A stretch of 64,000 bases of DNA from Monarcha castaneiventris obscurior (lineage: Eukaryota > Chordata > Aves > Passeriformes > Monarchidae): positions 11,810,001 to 11,874,000 of the forward strand of contig JAMPIT010000890.1 of assembly GCA_026261815.1 (NCBI GenBank), in the 5' to 3' direction. The first letter of the stretch is position 1. Each line of letters starts with the position of its first letter. A program made the translations under genes and the position numbers. The notes under the pieces were generated by a model. That model saw nothing but the letters and a program-made list of their open reading frames with translations. It did no database searches and was not told where the DNA came from. Below, piece after piece: positions 35,601-49,651 of this stretch.

Positions 35601-38600
35601 ACTTACAGAAGTGCTAGGCACCCTCCCTCCTTCCTTCCTCTGTAGATGCTCACCTTCCTGCTGGCACCTATGTACCATTCCAGACAGAATTTCAGCCAGA
35701 CATGTCCTATTGACCTCCCTCATATCTGCCCCTCTTAATTTCCACACATGCAACCCATCCCAGCTCCCTGACAAAGGGGGATGCTTCACTGCTTGCCAGC
35801 TACTGTGGAATTCTTGTATCAGTAAAAGGGAAAAGCCAGGCACAAACTAGTTTTTGTGTGCTGCAAGAAGAGACACCTGAGAACTGCTGAAAAGCACTAT
35901 CTGCCAGCAAAAATCAGGTTAAACCTATCCATTAGAATTCCTTGCTTTCATCCAATATTACTGAAAACTGCTCTCCTTTAGTTTGAAAGGAAATGCAGCG
36001 ATTACCCCCTATTACAGACACCTACAAATATTTACTAAAATAATGTAGCAGAGGGATTTTTTTTTTAAGTTATCACAGTTTAAACATTCCCATTACTTTG
36101 AATATGGTTTGATTCTGCTTCAGGTACGGACGCTTTCCTGATGCTTCCTAGGCAGGAATCCAGATTGCTGATCTCCAATTATGCCGACTCCCAGAGGGCT
36201 CGATCCGTCACTGATGCAAGTCAACAATGCAGCTCTGCATTTGATAGGATGCTGCCAGATGAGAAACAGCAGTGCCCAGAAAAAAGGAAACACACAGGAT
36301 CCTCACTGTCTCGCTATTGGGACTCTTGACAGGACACAGAGAAAGAGCTCTGAAATCCAGGTCTGAAGAGCTGGCTACTAGAACCCCATGGATTTGTTTA
36401 GATCAACTCAGTTCCTCCAGGTGTCTCTCCCACGTGACTGACAGCCCATGTGTCAGTCCTACAGTTTCATTTCTTTATGGTTCTTTAGGACTGCCCATTA
36501 TTGGAGGGGGACTGGAGTGGCTTTTACCCTGTGAAGACTATGAATCTAAATGTCAAGCCAGAGCTGTCATGCCAGCAACTAACAAGGGGCTTTAGAATAA
36601 GCATTCCCTGGCCAGTACACAGTAAGCGTGGGCTTGTTCACCTAATCAGCTTTTGGGCTCCTCAGTGCCCAGGCTTCTGTTTTTTTCAAATGTCATCACA
36701 CCAACACTCCTCTGGGGCAGCTACTCAGAAATTGCATTTGTTCTTTCAGGGCTTGCATGTCCCCAAAAAAAACTGTGAGAAAGGTTTGAATCACTGCTGC
36801 TAGTTCAGGATGTCTGACAGTTTTTCTTTCCTTTTGGGCCCTATTTTCAGACACTTCTCAATTTGTCAAGTTTAACCTCTTTGAACTAAAAATTCCCTGT
36901 TTGAGAGGTATGCACTCTAGAAAACCATTCAGCTGGTTTCCAGAGTTCATTCTTAACTAACACAATTGCTGTGCTAAAATAATAACTATCTAAGAACTAC
37001 TTTTCTAAGGAGCTGTAATGCCTTTGCACTTAGAAGAAAAAAGTTTGAAATTTGGTCATCATGAACATACCTCATTAGGCCAAATTGCACAAATTTCTGA
37101 GCTGTAAGAAAGAAATCTTAGTTCACACACAGGAGAATTTCTAGAAGTGCAACAGGGAAAAATCACCTGAAGTGTCTAATTCTGGCTGCTCTTTGAATAA
37201 GGTTTGCTCTGTAGACACATTCCCTGCACTGGAACTGCTAAGTGATGTGACAGTAGCAAAAGGTCAGCATCAGCCACAAAGCATTCAAATTTAGTGGCAT
37301 CTCTTATCAGATTATCAGAGCAAAGAAGATATCCCAGAGTAGGGACACTGACTCATTGATGCTTGAGAAGCACATAGGTATCACAGACAGAACCTGTAGA
37401 AATATGGAATTTGGAATTCCAGTTTTGGAATACGGTTGTGTGGAGCTGGGGCAACTGTGTGAAGGAAGAAAAGACTCATGCTGAGAACGGACCAGGGACT
37501 AAATGAGGAAACAATCCTGTAGGGAGACTAGTATGCAATCAGACATATGTACAGAACTGGGAGAGTAAGGATTTCGTGAATAAGCTCAACTCAGGCATCT
37601 CCTAGATCTCCAGCACTTTAGTCTGTGACTTTTGCAAACGTTCTACAGGTTCTACCTCCGTGGCTTGGCTGCCTTTTGAATCTTGGTACTTGTCTTAGAA
37701 GTGACTGGTTTTGCTTTACCTCTGTATGTAAGTTTTTGATGAGCTAGTTCCACTTTCACATTTAGTAAACTGGGGAGCATAAAGAGTTAATTAAAAAGCA
37801 GAGTTTTACCAATTTAACACCATCTTCAGATGAACGACAGTCATCTTATGGCAGGTTTTCATATAACTGTGATCAAACACCTCTGGTAAAATACAGTAAT
37901 GAAAAATCAAGCTCATACCACTGAGCTGTGACTTTGTCCCTGGGATGCCCAGAAAAGCTACATCAAACTATTACAGGTTCTGTTGGTCTGGAAGTGCATC
38001 TGGAAGAAACCAAAAGAGTAAGTACATTAAACTTTTTCAGTATGATATAAAACAACAAAAGAAAAAGTAATATCTGCTTCAGGTAGTTTCTATAGGAAGG
38101 AAATTTTGAGTAGGGTTTTTCTGTAGAGAAAAATCTTTTCTCTGTAGTTGTGATGTCGCATAGCTTTGGCTACCTTCTCATTGAAATAGCCAGAGACTCT
38201 ACTTTCATCTCAGTTCTCACACTCTGACAAAAGACATGTATATTTTACTATCCAGTTTTGTTAATACTTTGCTCCCCTCATCTGTTGTCACACTTTCACT
38301 GTTAAGGCTGGTCTGGAATAAGCTTATGTTTTTAAATACTTGATTTCACATACTACTACTATTTATGGTTAAGGCATCATTGGGAAGAACGACAATCACT
38401 CATGACTCAAAGATGGTCTCCGTGCCAGAAGCACTCGTATCCTTCTATAGGCCATCATTCTGACTTACAATAAGCATCAACAGCCAGTGGGTGGCCATTT
38501 CCCTTACTGTTCCCTGGGGTCCTGTTAATCACCCTTTGGCTTTACTGACAGAAGGCATAAAAATGGGACTCCACTGCTGCACAGTGTGGGACTGACAGAT

Positions 38601-39863
38601 GACCCCAGAGGAGTACTGTCAATCATCTGCTGATGTCCCCAGGACCTGCTTCTTTCTCTGATTTCAGAGGTATCTACAGCGGAATAGGAGTGCAGAAGCC
38701 AGCTGGCTTCTCCACACATCAGGGGGTTTAAAAGATGCTGCAAGTAGCTGGACATGGACAGCACAGTGTCTGGCATTTAGATGACCACAACTAAACACCT
38801 CCTTTGTAAGGCAGGACATTCAGCAGCAGGCATTGTCTCCCAGAGAAGGCAATTGCTGAGGTTTTGATAGTACCAGTTTCCATCATTTTAACACTGTTAC
38901 CCCCAGTTGCCTGAGAGCTTTTCAACATTCACCTACTTACAGCTGTGGACCCAGAGGTTCAAGAAAGAGGATGCTGGGAAAGGGAAATGACATTCCAGAT
39001 GCCAATGTGTGGTCAGAATACACTACAAATCCCAAAAATGGCAACAAAATGTGAGCTACTGGACTTAGGAAGGACAAGAATAAACATAGTGAAAAGCAAA
39101 CACAAAAACTCCACAAACTGGAAAGAGTGGAAGAAATATGGATAAACAGTATTGTGATGATTTAACAAGAAAATCAGGGCAGAACAAAACACAGAAGGCA
39201 CCACAAGGGACATGAGCAAACTTTCTTGTTTCAACAAGATAGCTATCCTTTCTCACGCATGTGCAATCCTGTCCAAATGCGCTGTCACACAAATATTTTA
39301 AGCTGCTCTCTCCTGCCAACAAGAGTTGTTATCATGGCAGCCGGTGCTGTGCTGCTGAGATGAGCCCCCAGAGAAAGCCCCCTCGCCTCTCACTCACGCA
39401 CCGGTGTGCCAGCGTGATTCCCTGCGATTCCCGGCACACTGCGCTACGTGCTCGGAATGGCGGGCACGTTCCACCGAGTGCTCCAACCCTTTCTGGGTGT
39501 AACTTTAGCCCCCTTGAGGAGTCACATACCTGCTTTACACTGCATCTGCAGAACAGAAGAAACAAAGCCCAGAGCGCAGAAATCTTGTTAAAACATGCTA
39601 TAGGCAGACCAGGAGATTTTATCAGCCAATTGAAAAAGGACCAATATACCTTCATTCTTGAACATTTGTTTGTTATCACTGCTCTGCTGAATCTGCTTGA
39701 TTCCAAATTGCAAAAGTGTTACTCTAAGCAGGATGACACAAATGCCCATTGTTGATTAATGTTATTATTTTATTACTCTTGGTTCTTAACGACCCAAGAT
39801 ATTTTAGCTGATAACTGAGATCAAGTAACAGGGTTATTTCTTTTATACCTGAACTGTATGTAA

Positions 39864-39902
39864 GTCTGTCTGTCTGTCTTTCTCTTTATCGATCTATCTA
39901 TA
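39864..39902. repeat. TCTG/TCTA microsatellite
   Basis: A short pyrimidine-rich tetramer array: (TCTG)n passing into TCTTTCTC and then GATCTATCTATA. Confidence 0.85.
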
Positions 39903-41014
39903 ACACCCATGCAAATACTTTAGGGTAGAACTCCACGTACTTGGTATGTGGAGTTTTCGTTAACACTTTTCAAGTCCATTTAATATTCAGGTTTGCTGTT
40001 ACACAAAGCAATAAACTGACCAAAAACCAGTTGGCCTTATAAACTGAACATTAAGGCTTTAATCAACAATGGTTTCAAAGTATCTAGAAGAAATTAGTTT
40101 ATCATGCATAGCAAAGATGGGTTTCTTGAGACTTCTAATGAAAGCTGATACAGCCATTATCTGATTACTGTAACATACACTCAATCATTAATACAAAAGT
40201 CCTCTTTAATGATCTTCATTTTATGCCCACAGCTATCCTAGGAGGAAGCCAGGAGGTGGGAAGGGGAAAGCAGTGCTTCTTGCTTTTGTTTATGCCAATT
40301 CTAATGGGGTTGTGACACTGAAGAATGCTAATTTGAGACTGACGTGTATTTCTTGGCCCTGATCACAAGATGTGGGTCAGACTTATGAGAGGTCAGGAGT
40401 ATTTGATGTCCTGAGGGCAAAATGATGCTATTCAAGACTAATATAGAGGCTGTGCTGGTCTTCTCCAGTGCCAGGGACTGCCAGTTGGCCCATTAATGCA
40501 GTGTAAACCCATGTTCTCTATTGCAGCTGTGCTGAACCAAATCCTGCTGTGAGTAAGGAGCTGTGCCCTGGCATCTGCATGGAAGTGATGATTCTGCTCT
40601 TCAGGAGAAAAACCATGGAGAAAGTAAAGATGCATAAGGGGTCTGGTAATTATTTCTCAAGTTCATTATGGAAAACTGTACACTGTTGTTATTTTGCTGC
40701 TGGCTTCTGCTAATAATTTGTTCTCGGTTTTAAAGAATAGATCCCAAAAGAAATTTGTTGGCATCTGACTCAATCAAAACAGAAAAAGTCACAATAAAGA
40801 AACTATCTTTCAAAATAAGTGAGGACTCTGTTCTCTGAATGTAGATTTTTTTAAATGACTTTGGATTTTGCAGATTGTTGTCATTATACAGCTATTTATG
40901 AAGTACTATTGCTGTCTTTGTCATCAAAAAAAAGCCTTGAAAACACTGTCTATCACCTAGGATTAGTATTGCCACAAAGTAAATGTTCTCTCAATATTTT
41001 TGTAGATGTTTTCA

Positions 41015-41046
41015 CAGGTCTCTAATGTTTCACATTAGAGGACCTG
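41015..41046. other. Near-perfect 14-bp foldback
   Basis: CAGGTCTCTAATGT pairs with ACATTAGA and GACCTG across a three-base loop (TTC), with one unpaired G at 41040 as the only flaw. The flanks do not extend the stem, so it is shorter than a usual microRNA precursor. As RNA it would be a stable small hairpin; as DNA, a cruciform-prone site. Confidence 0.7.
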
Positions 41047-44000
41047 AACCCCACTATTATTGCAAATTAAAATTATTTAATAGTGCTGCCTGTGAAAGTG
41101 TTGTTTTTACAGTTGTCAAGACCCTCAAACATTGATAATTTTGTTTAACAATACATTATTTTCTTCTAGTTCTTCTAGCCAAACTGCAAGTGTTATGATT
41201 CTTTAAATGTCTGCTATTGTAAAAGTACTAGTATGAGTGAACAAATAGTTGCCTAAAATAGGTATTGATTTTCCATCTATAAAAGCAAGATAGTGAGAAC
41301 ACCAATTATATATTTACCTCAGAAATATTAATTTCTTTATGCACCATTCAATGCATGATGCAAGTTGTAACTCTTTGGACATACTGTGTACCATTTAAGT
41401 CTCATGTAAACTTGTAGGTTAAATGGTAGAATAGTCTTGTTCTGAATCAGGAATGAAATGTATCCTTCAGGAAGGCTTCTAAATATCTTGACTTTAATGA
41501 CTGGAACATTTTAGCCTTTCTTTTTGTTAAAGCCAGCCTCAGAATTAGCTTTTTGTTGCTCCCCCTCCCCCACATAATTCCTTCTCCTGTCTGGAGAATC
41601 TCAGCTGCTAAAACCCATCACTGCCAAACTGTGGACAAAAGAGAAAGTTCAATGAAACAGGAACACTCGAGCTTTCTGTTTGTGCCATGCTGTGACTGTA
41701 AAACAGTGGAGTTGCAGCAGACCTGTAGAGTATGTAAAAGAAATGAATCTTTAACAAATGTATGTTTTCACACACTGACAGGGGTACTAAACTCCCATGT
41801 TTTCCTACCATATGAAATTCATCACAGTGTATAATTCTATCTACATTCCTGCAGTTCACTTCCTGCTGCAGCCATGACAAATGTCCTTTTATATTTAGGG
41901 ATTTTAGGGTTATTCATCTTTCATTTCTGTTGTTATCAAATCTGTATTTCAAATATCTGTCTGCATCCTGCTCATTCCAGTGTGATGTATGAATCTACAG
42001 GTAATATATGCACTCCATGCTTAAATATACCCATACAAGCTTCCAGAATTGAGTTCACTCTTCTATTTGGCTGATATTCTGCCTTGACCACTGCACCCCA
42101 CAGCAATCCCTTCATCACCATCAGTTCACCCGAACTTCTTCCGCTTTTGATCCAACTCAACAAACCCATCCATTTTTCCTAACAAAACACTGGAAGTTTA
42201 TGAATGATTTTTGCTTCCTAGGGTGGACTTCAAAACAAATACTTGTATATATGTGTGTATATTTACATACATACAGTGGCCATTTGCTTGTACTGTGGTC
42301 CTGGGGGAGACTAAACCTGAGCTGTAAGTAATGTACTTTAGAGTACAGGTCACAGATAAGTCTGAATGGCATCTTAAAGATCCTTATCTCTCTTTATTCA
42401 GGTTTTTATGTTAGGAGCTGAAGACAGGTGAGATGAGTCCAACCCATACTGCTGAAACGATCCATTTGCAACAACAAGGCTCATGCATCAAATGCTATAA
42501 GAAGTGCAGGGAAACAAGAGGCTTCCAAAGCATAATCCAAGACTGATCCCGAGAAAACTCAAAACTAAAATACTAATCAGATTTGTGGCAGACTTAATTT
42601 AAGAAGCAATACAATTATTAAGGTGGTAAGCAATGAAAAGGGGAAGAGAGAAGATATGAGCGTTAGTAGGACAGTCATATGTTCACAGAACCAGGCACAA
42701 TGGGGTAGTTGTGAATCAAAGCAGTTTTAGTTACTACTAGGTCTGGTTTATGTATGATCTCTTTAGCTATAAATAAAGTCATCTGTAAAATTACCTATCA
42801 AGCTAGGTTTCTTTGGAAAGGTGCTTCCTTCAGGCATTGCAGTGAAAAGTTCGTTTTGAAGTAGGATTTAAAAGGCAGATGCAGCTGGCATGGATTAGAG
42901 ATCCTTATGGAATGAAAGAAAATTAATACTGTCATGGGAGGGAAAGGTGGACATGATTTGACTCACTGGTCTTCCTTCTGTCTAGCAGAGACATCACATC
43001 TGTCACTTTAGAAGAGCCTGCTCCAGTTGGGAGATTGACCACATTAGCCATTTCCAGGAATTTCTAGTTTGCAGGTCTTACTCTCTTCCTCCATCAAACT
43101 CCTGTTAACATTTCCCTCAAAGTAAATCTTGCCACCAACATGAATAAATCTATTAAGAGTAATGTATAGTTATTGCAGGTACTCTAGCCTATCCTGGACA
43201 TAAGCACTTCAGGAAGTTTCACAATCCATTCATGTACAGCCACAGTGTGTTCTCCATCAACCCTCACGTATTCCTCCCTCACAGGAAGAAAGGAAGTGAA
43301 AGAGGGAACATGTAGAAATATATGTTGATCATAAAAAGCAGTCAGGTTCCAGATAAATAACCCAAAGAGCTATTTTCACTATTGTAACAGTTTCCTCTGG
43401 TTCGATTGAATTTTTTCTGTTTGCTGTTTATTTTCTCTGTAGCTTTTAGGTTTTCGCAATTCAAGTCATTCAACAAGTCAAGAGTTCCTCCTTACTCTGT
43501 TTCCACTTACTGAATTTAAAAAATTTATACTTTAATTTTCATATTTACTGTTGGATTTAAGAAATCTCTCTTGTCTCCAAGTAACTTAAATGACAGGATG
43601 TTTCCTCCCTGTTTTATGTGATTCTAACTGATTCTATATTTTGCCAATAATGTAATTAAAAAATAAAAATCACAGTTATTCCAGAGTGAGAAGCTGTCCT
43701 AGAGCTTAAATCATCCTGGTTTGAGGTGCTGGAGAAGTCAACGATATAATTAAGATTCACAAATATTCCAAGGTTATCCTCCCCAGACTGGTCTTTTTTT
43801 CCTTGCCTTGCCACTCCAAGCTCTGTACTTGCCAATACATGCCACATGGAAAATGGAACCCTCACAGATGGTTTCTGCTATGCTTCCAGCAATCTCTGTC
43901 AGCTGGACAAAGGATACTGAGGGTAGCTTTAATTTACTCTTTTCCTTTTATCTGGAGCAAAGGAGCAAAAGGGCTGAAACTCTCACCTTTTCTCTCTTTG

Positions 44001-47000
44001 TTCTTTGTTAACGATAATGTATTCAGAGCTCTCAGAACAGAAGCATCTAGTACTGTATGTGTGTTGGACTAGGGAAAGAGTGTTACCTCTTACATTGCTG
44101 GAAAGTCTAAACACTTTTAAGTCAAAGGCAACCAGATTTCCAACACCTGCTGCAGTCTCTGTCTTGGAAGAGGAATTGCCTTAAGAGGTACTACTAAAGA
44201 CTGCCCAATAAGGGATTCTGGAGATCATTTTTGCACACTGGGTACATCTTTTAAACGGGTTCTTTAAATTGCTAGCAAGAGTCCTAGAATACACAGGAAT
44301 ATGCATACACACATGTCTGTAACAACACTAATTCCTCCAGTGCTTTTTACCCAAAAGGATTTATCTTGTAGGCTGTGAAACAGACCTAGCAAGCAGGGAA
44401 GTCTGCTGGCTCAATAACAGTGATAGAAGTTAGATACCATAATGCTTCCATTTCATTAGGAAGCTATCTGTCTCCTGGTTGTGGCTGGTTATGACCCAGG
44501 AAAAAGTGGATATATGGCTTGACAAGGTATAGAAAACATAAGCTATATATTAATGATCACAGGCTGTTCCTCTCACAAGGACAGTTCTCTCAGTTCCAGT
44601 TGTACATTGTTTGACTTGGCAGTAGCAGGAAAGGGAATAGATGATTCAGTTGCTGCAATTTGTAAAAAGCATCAACAATTTTGACCTGCATTTTCCCTTC
44701 CGTCATACTCTCATCTCAGTCAAAGCTTCTTGTTTGATGTTTTCCTTCACTCTGACCATCCTTTAAAGCACTTGAGATGAAGTCAGGTAGATAAGTAGAA
44801 TATGGTATCTGTGTATGCTCTAACAGCATTAGCATACATCAGTAAAGGGAATGGATAACTTCCCCATTCAACCTAAACTGATTTTTGTCCTCAAGTGCCA
44901 TATGCATATGGCAGACTGAGGACAAAGAGGATCTAGTGACATTATTGTATGGTTTGGGGTACCATTTAGACCAACTGTAGCAGACAATTAGACAGATAAA
45001 GGTTTTGGTTTAGGTGTTTGTGTGTTGTAGGAAAGTACAGTCTATCAGCCGGTCTAACTCAGTGTCCCTGGTATCATTTTGGTGAGGGGGGTGACAACTG
45101 CACTGTTTCACCTCGAGTTCTAGGTTGAGAACCATATCTTAATAAGACATTAAAACTTTCCCTGCAAAGCCTTGCTACTTTTTCCACATATAGAAGCTAT
45201 ATTAATGCTCAGTCATATTGCTCAAGAAGAAAACAATACATCTAGCTAATCCCACATATTCACTTTGCATTATACGTTGTTTCCCATTTATTATAAATTT
45301 CTCTCCCTCTGCAATAAATAGATCCTTTTTTTTTTCTTTTCTGTTTTTCTGATTCCAAGCCTCTCACTAAGCTTGATTTGCTGCTTCTGTTGGGCCACCT
45401 AAACTGTGCCATATGTATTATACCTCAGGGTAGATCATTAATTCTTACCTCTTTGATTTAGCTGCCCTCTCAGTCAGATTCCTGCATCATTTTATCTTCC
45501 CCAATTTTTTTCTGCCAGTTTGAAACTCAGCTTTGGTTCTGCTTCCTAAACATTAGAAAAAAGTACATTTCTTTTTCTGTGACCTCATTTTCTCACCTGA
45601 CAACACTCAGCTTTTTTACTGATGTCTCCCCAAATCATGTTTTTTTCCATTTAGTACTAAGGTTAGCATTTCCGTGTTTCAGCAAAAGCAGCTATTTGCG
45701 TTCCTATGATGTTCAGAGTCATCCTATGCGTCTGCCTGTGCAATTCTGAGTTCAGTGCCAAAACAATTTGGGAATTTGTATTAAAGCTAGAAAGCCTTTC
45801 TACTATCTTGATAGCTTAGCTGTATTTGCTGTCACAGTATTAATACGAGCCAGTTGTTTCTGCATTCCCCAGTACATTTCTGTGTAATCTCTTGTGCACT
45901 GTATCATTGTTGGTCACTGGTTTCTAATCAAACGTTTTCATATGCAATGATACATTCATCAAATAGCTGGTAACATTTCTGTTACTACGCAAAAATTCAG
46001 ACTAAGCTTTTTAAGTAACTTTCAGGCTAAATCTACAGTTGAACCATTTTCATACGTAATTCAAAACTAACTTTCTTCACAGTTTACTCATTTAGTCTGA
46101 GTTCACAGTCATACTCTCCTCAGAGTCACATCCAGTACTTCACAACATTAGCAGTCCTTTCAGCAAAGTTAGGGTAATGTATCTTTCCTTTATCAAATAC
46201 TGCCACCAAAGCTTAATTGTTAATGCTCTTCAGCTTAGATGGTCCACAATTGCTTGTCTCAGTAGTTTTAGCTCAGTGTAATACTCAACAAACCACCACA
46301 TCCACTGCAGATTCATCAAAAAAAGCATCTGATCTAACAAAAGCGGAAGCTGGCTTGGCAGCCCTGGAGATCAAAGCACACTAATGTATATACAGGAGCT
46401 GAACATGAAACTGTACAATCTCTGACCAGAGTTAGCTGGGTAATGTGGATCACTTTTTATTCTGGAAGCCCTCTTTGGCAGGTTGGTCCTTCAGTGCCAG
46501 TACCCATTTAGTCCTTATGAGTCCAGAGAGCAGATCACGTGCTAGCTGTGGTTATGATTTAGTTTCATTTTGTATATACCTATTCATCTTCAACCTTTAT
46601 CAACACACCTAAACCACAACAAATTGTATCAATCTTCAGTTACTACTAAAGGGAGCCATCACAATGCTGATCTCCTCCATCTTCACAACCACCACCTGCT
46701 TTTTAAATTAATATATAGAACAGAATCATTTTTCTCTAATAAAAACCCACGACTTCATCTACTACATAGCTTAAGAGCTCATTTTCACAGAAGCACTTTG
46801 CAACCTCCTCACTATGCACTGTAGAAATTTGTGCCTAGGAAGATTTTCTTCTCCTTTAAGAGTTTGTCTTCCGAGTATGTGTTCAGTGCACAGACAAAAC
46901 AGACCATGATAGGGAACTAGAGGTGGTAAATACAGAAGTGTTTTGTAGAACAGCAAATATCTCAGCTTGCTATTTGGTCTAATCAGAGCCAAAGAGGAGC

Positions 47001-48259
47001 AGTCCACAAGCTTCATTATAAAGGATTTTTAGGGATAGCAGCACAGGAAAGTGAAATGCCATTTAGTTGCTTTGACTGGATGAGACAGTACTTGCCAGAG
47101 CAGGCAATGGGCAGGTTATCATGAGTGTTCTGACCAGCACAGAGCAGGCAGAAGTTACCAGGTTTTGGCACATGTTGTGTGACAGATACAGTGACACCAT
47201 CCTCTGGCCTCTGGTAGGATACTTTTCCTATTCTGCCTCCCTTTCTCTCCCCAGCACTTCTTCCTGGGTGTGCTTGGCCATGCTCTGATCACCAGTGCTC
47301 AGAACCTCAGCTGAACAGGCCTTCTGGCTCATGGGAGAACATTCCCTGTATTATCTTGGGCTTTGCATTACTGTAATGCACTAAGAGCTTTTATTTTATT
47401 TGTTTTGGCTGGCGAGTGGGTGTGGATTAACAGTGCATAATACTGATTTACTCCAAGGCTGTTGTGTGATCTCCAGCTTTACAATCCAGCTATTGGTAGG
47501 AATTTACCAAAGGCATTGCACCCCCTGCAGCTGGGACTAAATTTTCAGAAGATTTCTTCTCCCTTGTAAGCACCTAAATAAATGTCAAGATTTTCCCAGA
47601 GCACTACATGTTCAGTGCTGTGTGGACTGGCACTATGAGATTGGCTCTTGAAAGAGTCCTGTGAAGTGGGGATTGTGCTACTTGCTATTTGTGATGCTTT
47701 TTAAAATGAGACTTAAAATCATTCCCAGTATTTTCAGTCATTAGAGATCATAAGGAGCTATGTACCACATAAATAATTACATCCCTGCCTGCCCCTCTCT
47801 CTCTGCAACTCTCAGTAGAGAAGATACTGCTTTCCTAACAGAGACTGGCTCACTCATCTGTGACGCTGAATCCCTGCAATTCATAAATGGCTCACCAGAG
47901 TTAGTGGAGAAGACTGGATCTATAATACAGTTGGCAGAGGTGCTTGAAGCAGTGGCTTCATTTCCACAACTGATGCTTTACTTTGGGATCCATGCTAGTG
48001 AAGAATGCCAAGTATGTATAGGTTATTATTTATGCCATTATGTCAGTCATATTGTTCAAATACATTCAAATAAATTAGTTTTTCTAAAATTTGAACCAAT
48101 TCCTGAATTAGATAAATTATTAAGTAGTCTGCATTCAAACTTTTTACAGTATTGCCTGGTTCATAGTTTGAAGGAAGAATTTCATGATGCAGGAATGCCA
48201 CATTAATTTTACATTTAATAGTGATATTTCACTGCTTCCAAAACTTTTCACACTATCTC

Positions 48260-48297
48260 ATTTCTTGTAGTCATTCCCATTTCTTGTAGCCATTCCC
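48260..48297. repeat. 19-bp tandem duplication
   Basis: Two adjacent copies of ATTTCTTGTAGYCATTCCC differing at one base (T or C at Y). Confidence 0.9.
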
Positions 48298-49651
48298 ATG
48301 TCATGTTTTTATCTGCCAAGATGACATGTTCAAAGAGCTTTAGCAAAGCTTGTACGAAAAACTTGTATGAAAAATCGGATGTTGAATAGCACTTCCCAAA
48401 TGTGAAAGAGATACAGCAGAGTGTTTTAGAGGCCAATTAATTATGGAATAATTCCTGCAAATTGTGGCAGTAATTAATGAGTGAGTAACATGCAGTATTT
48501 AGAAGTGAACAGCAGTTAGCAAACACTATGCATCGCTTTGTGACTGTAATACAAGAAACAGTCCTGTACCCATTTATTGATTATGAGTATTAACAGATTC
48601 CTGTAGTTAATGATGTGTCTTCTGCTTGTATCATCAAGTTCTAATCTAAAATGTGACTACATTTAAAAAATAGCACTTTCTTTCTTGCCTGCATTCACGG
48701 GAGAGAGAAACAAGTTTCCGTAACGATTTGCTTGGGTTGAGAAACCAGCTGTGATTAATTCAGAGGAGACAGTGGCAGAACCACACTGGCTCAGAGAAAT
48801 AAATTAAGCACATCAGGAACAATGCATGATATAACAGGAGGGCTCAGGCACCTTTCCTCTTACTTATTCCTTGGGGGGCAGGCAGGACTGCACCCTTTCT
48901 TGTAGCCCTAGGAGGCACCCTTTAAGCTTTGTCAAGCAGCTCATACACAGTCCTGAGAAAAGAATGAGTGAGATCTGTTCCCTTAGCACATCGTGAGAAA
49001 GGTCTCCCTGGCTTCTGCACACATATCTGATCTGGCATTGAATAAAATTTTGCCATTTGTGTACTTCTCAATGACATTCTTTCTAGCTTGTTCAATCAAG
49101 CCTACCAGGCAACATCACTGACCTGCAAGGCCTATTTTAGCACATCTCCATTAGCTCCTTCTTGTTTTAGATCATCAGGGAAGACCTTCAGGAAGGGACT
49201 GTTTCTTTCTCTATGTTTGTATAGCACTTAGGACAGGAGACAACAAGTATGAATTGGCAAGTCTTTGAAATAAGTTTACTTCACCTGAAAAAGAAGAAAA
49301 AAAAAGGTGGTGATGAAAAACAAAAAGAACAGAGACATTATGACTAGAGCCCAAACAAATCTGGAGAACTGGACAAGGAAAAGTAGCATTTTAACTTTTA
49401 AATGGAAGAAAGCTTATTGTTTACATCATTAGCAACATACAGAAAAAATCCTGGAGAACGTTTTTACATAAAGTGTCACTATGCTTTAAAACTCAAGGTT
49501 GTTTTATCATTGCCTTTGAAAGATCCCAAAGAGAATCAGCTTATTGAAATGCATTAAGACTGGTGACTTTCCATTAACTGCTTTCAACAGGATGAAAAAG
49601 TAACAGAAAAAAGGAAGTCTTTTGTGAGAAAGTTTACACCTTATCAATAGA

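Larger units (their letters stand above)
32640..49650. other. Non-coding flank upstream of CXXC4
   Basis: AT-rich sequence with no recognisable gene, RNA gene or young transposon. Frames are short. The longest (47760-48206 on the plus strand, 148 codons) resembles nothing I know. Small structures seen are a TCTG/TCTA microsatellite (39864), a foldback (41015), a 7-bp palindromic motif TGCATTA-CTG-TAATGCA (47364-47380) and a 19-bp tandem pair (48260). The stretch fits the gene-poor setting known for CXXC4. Confidence 0.6.

Noticed and set aside
41015..41046. MicroRNA gene
   Set aside because: The stem is about 14 bp and does not extend into the flanks, too short for a usual precursor.
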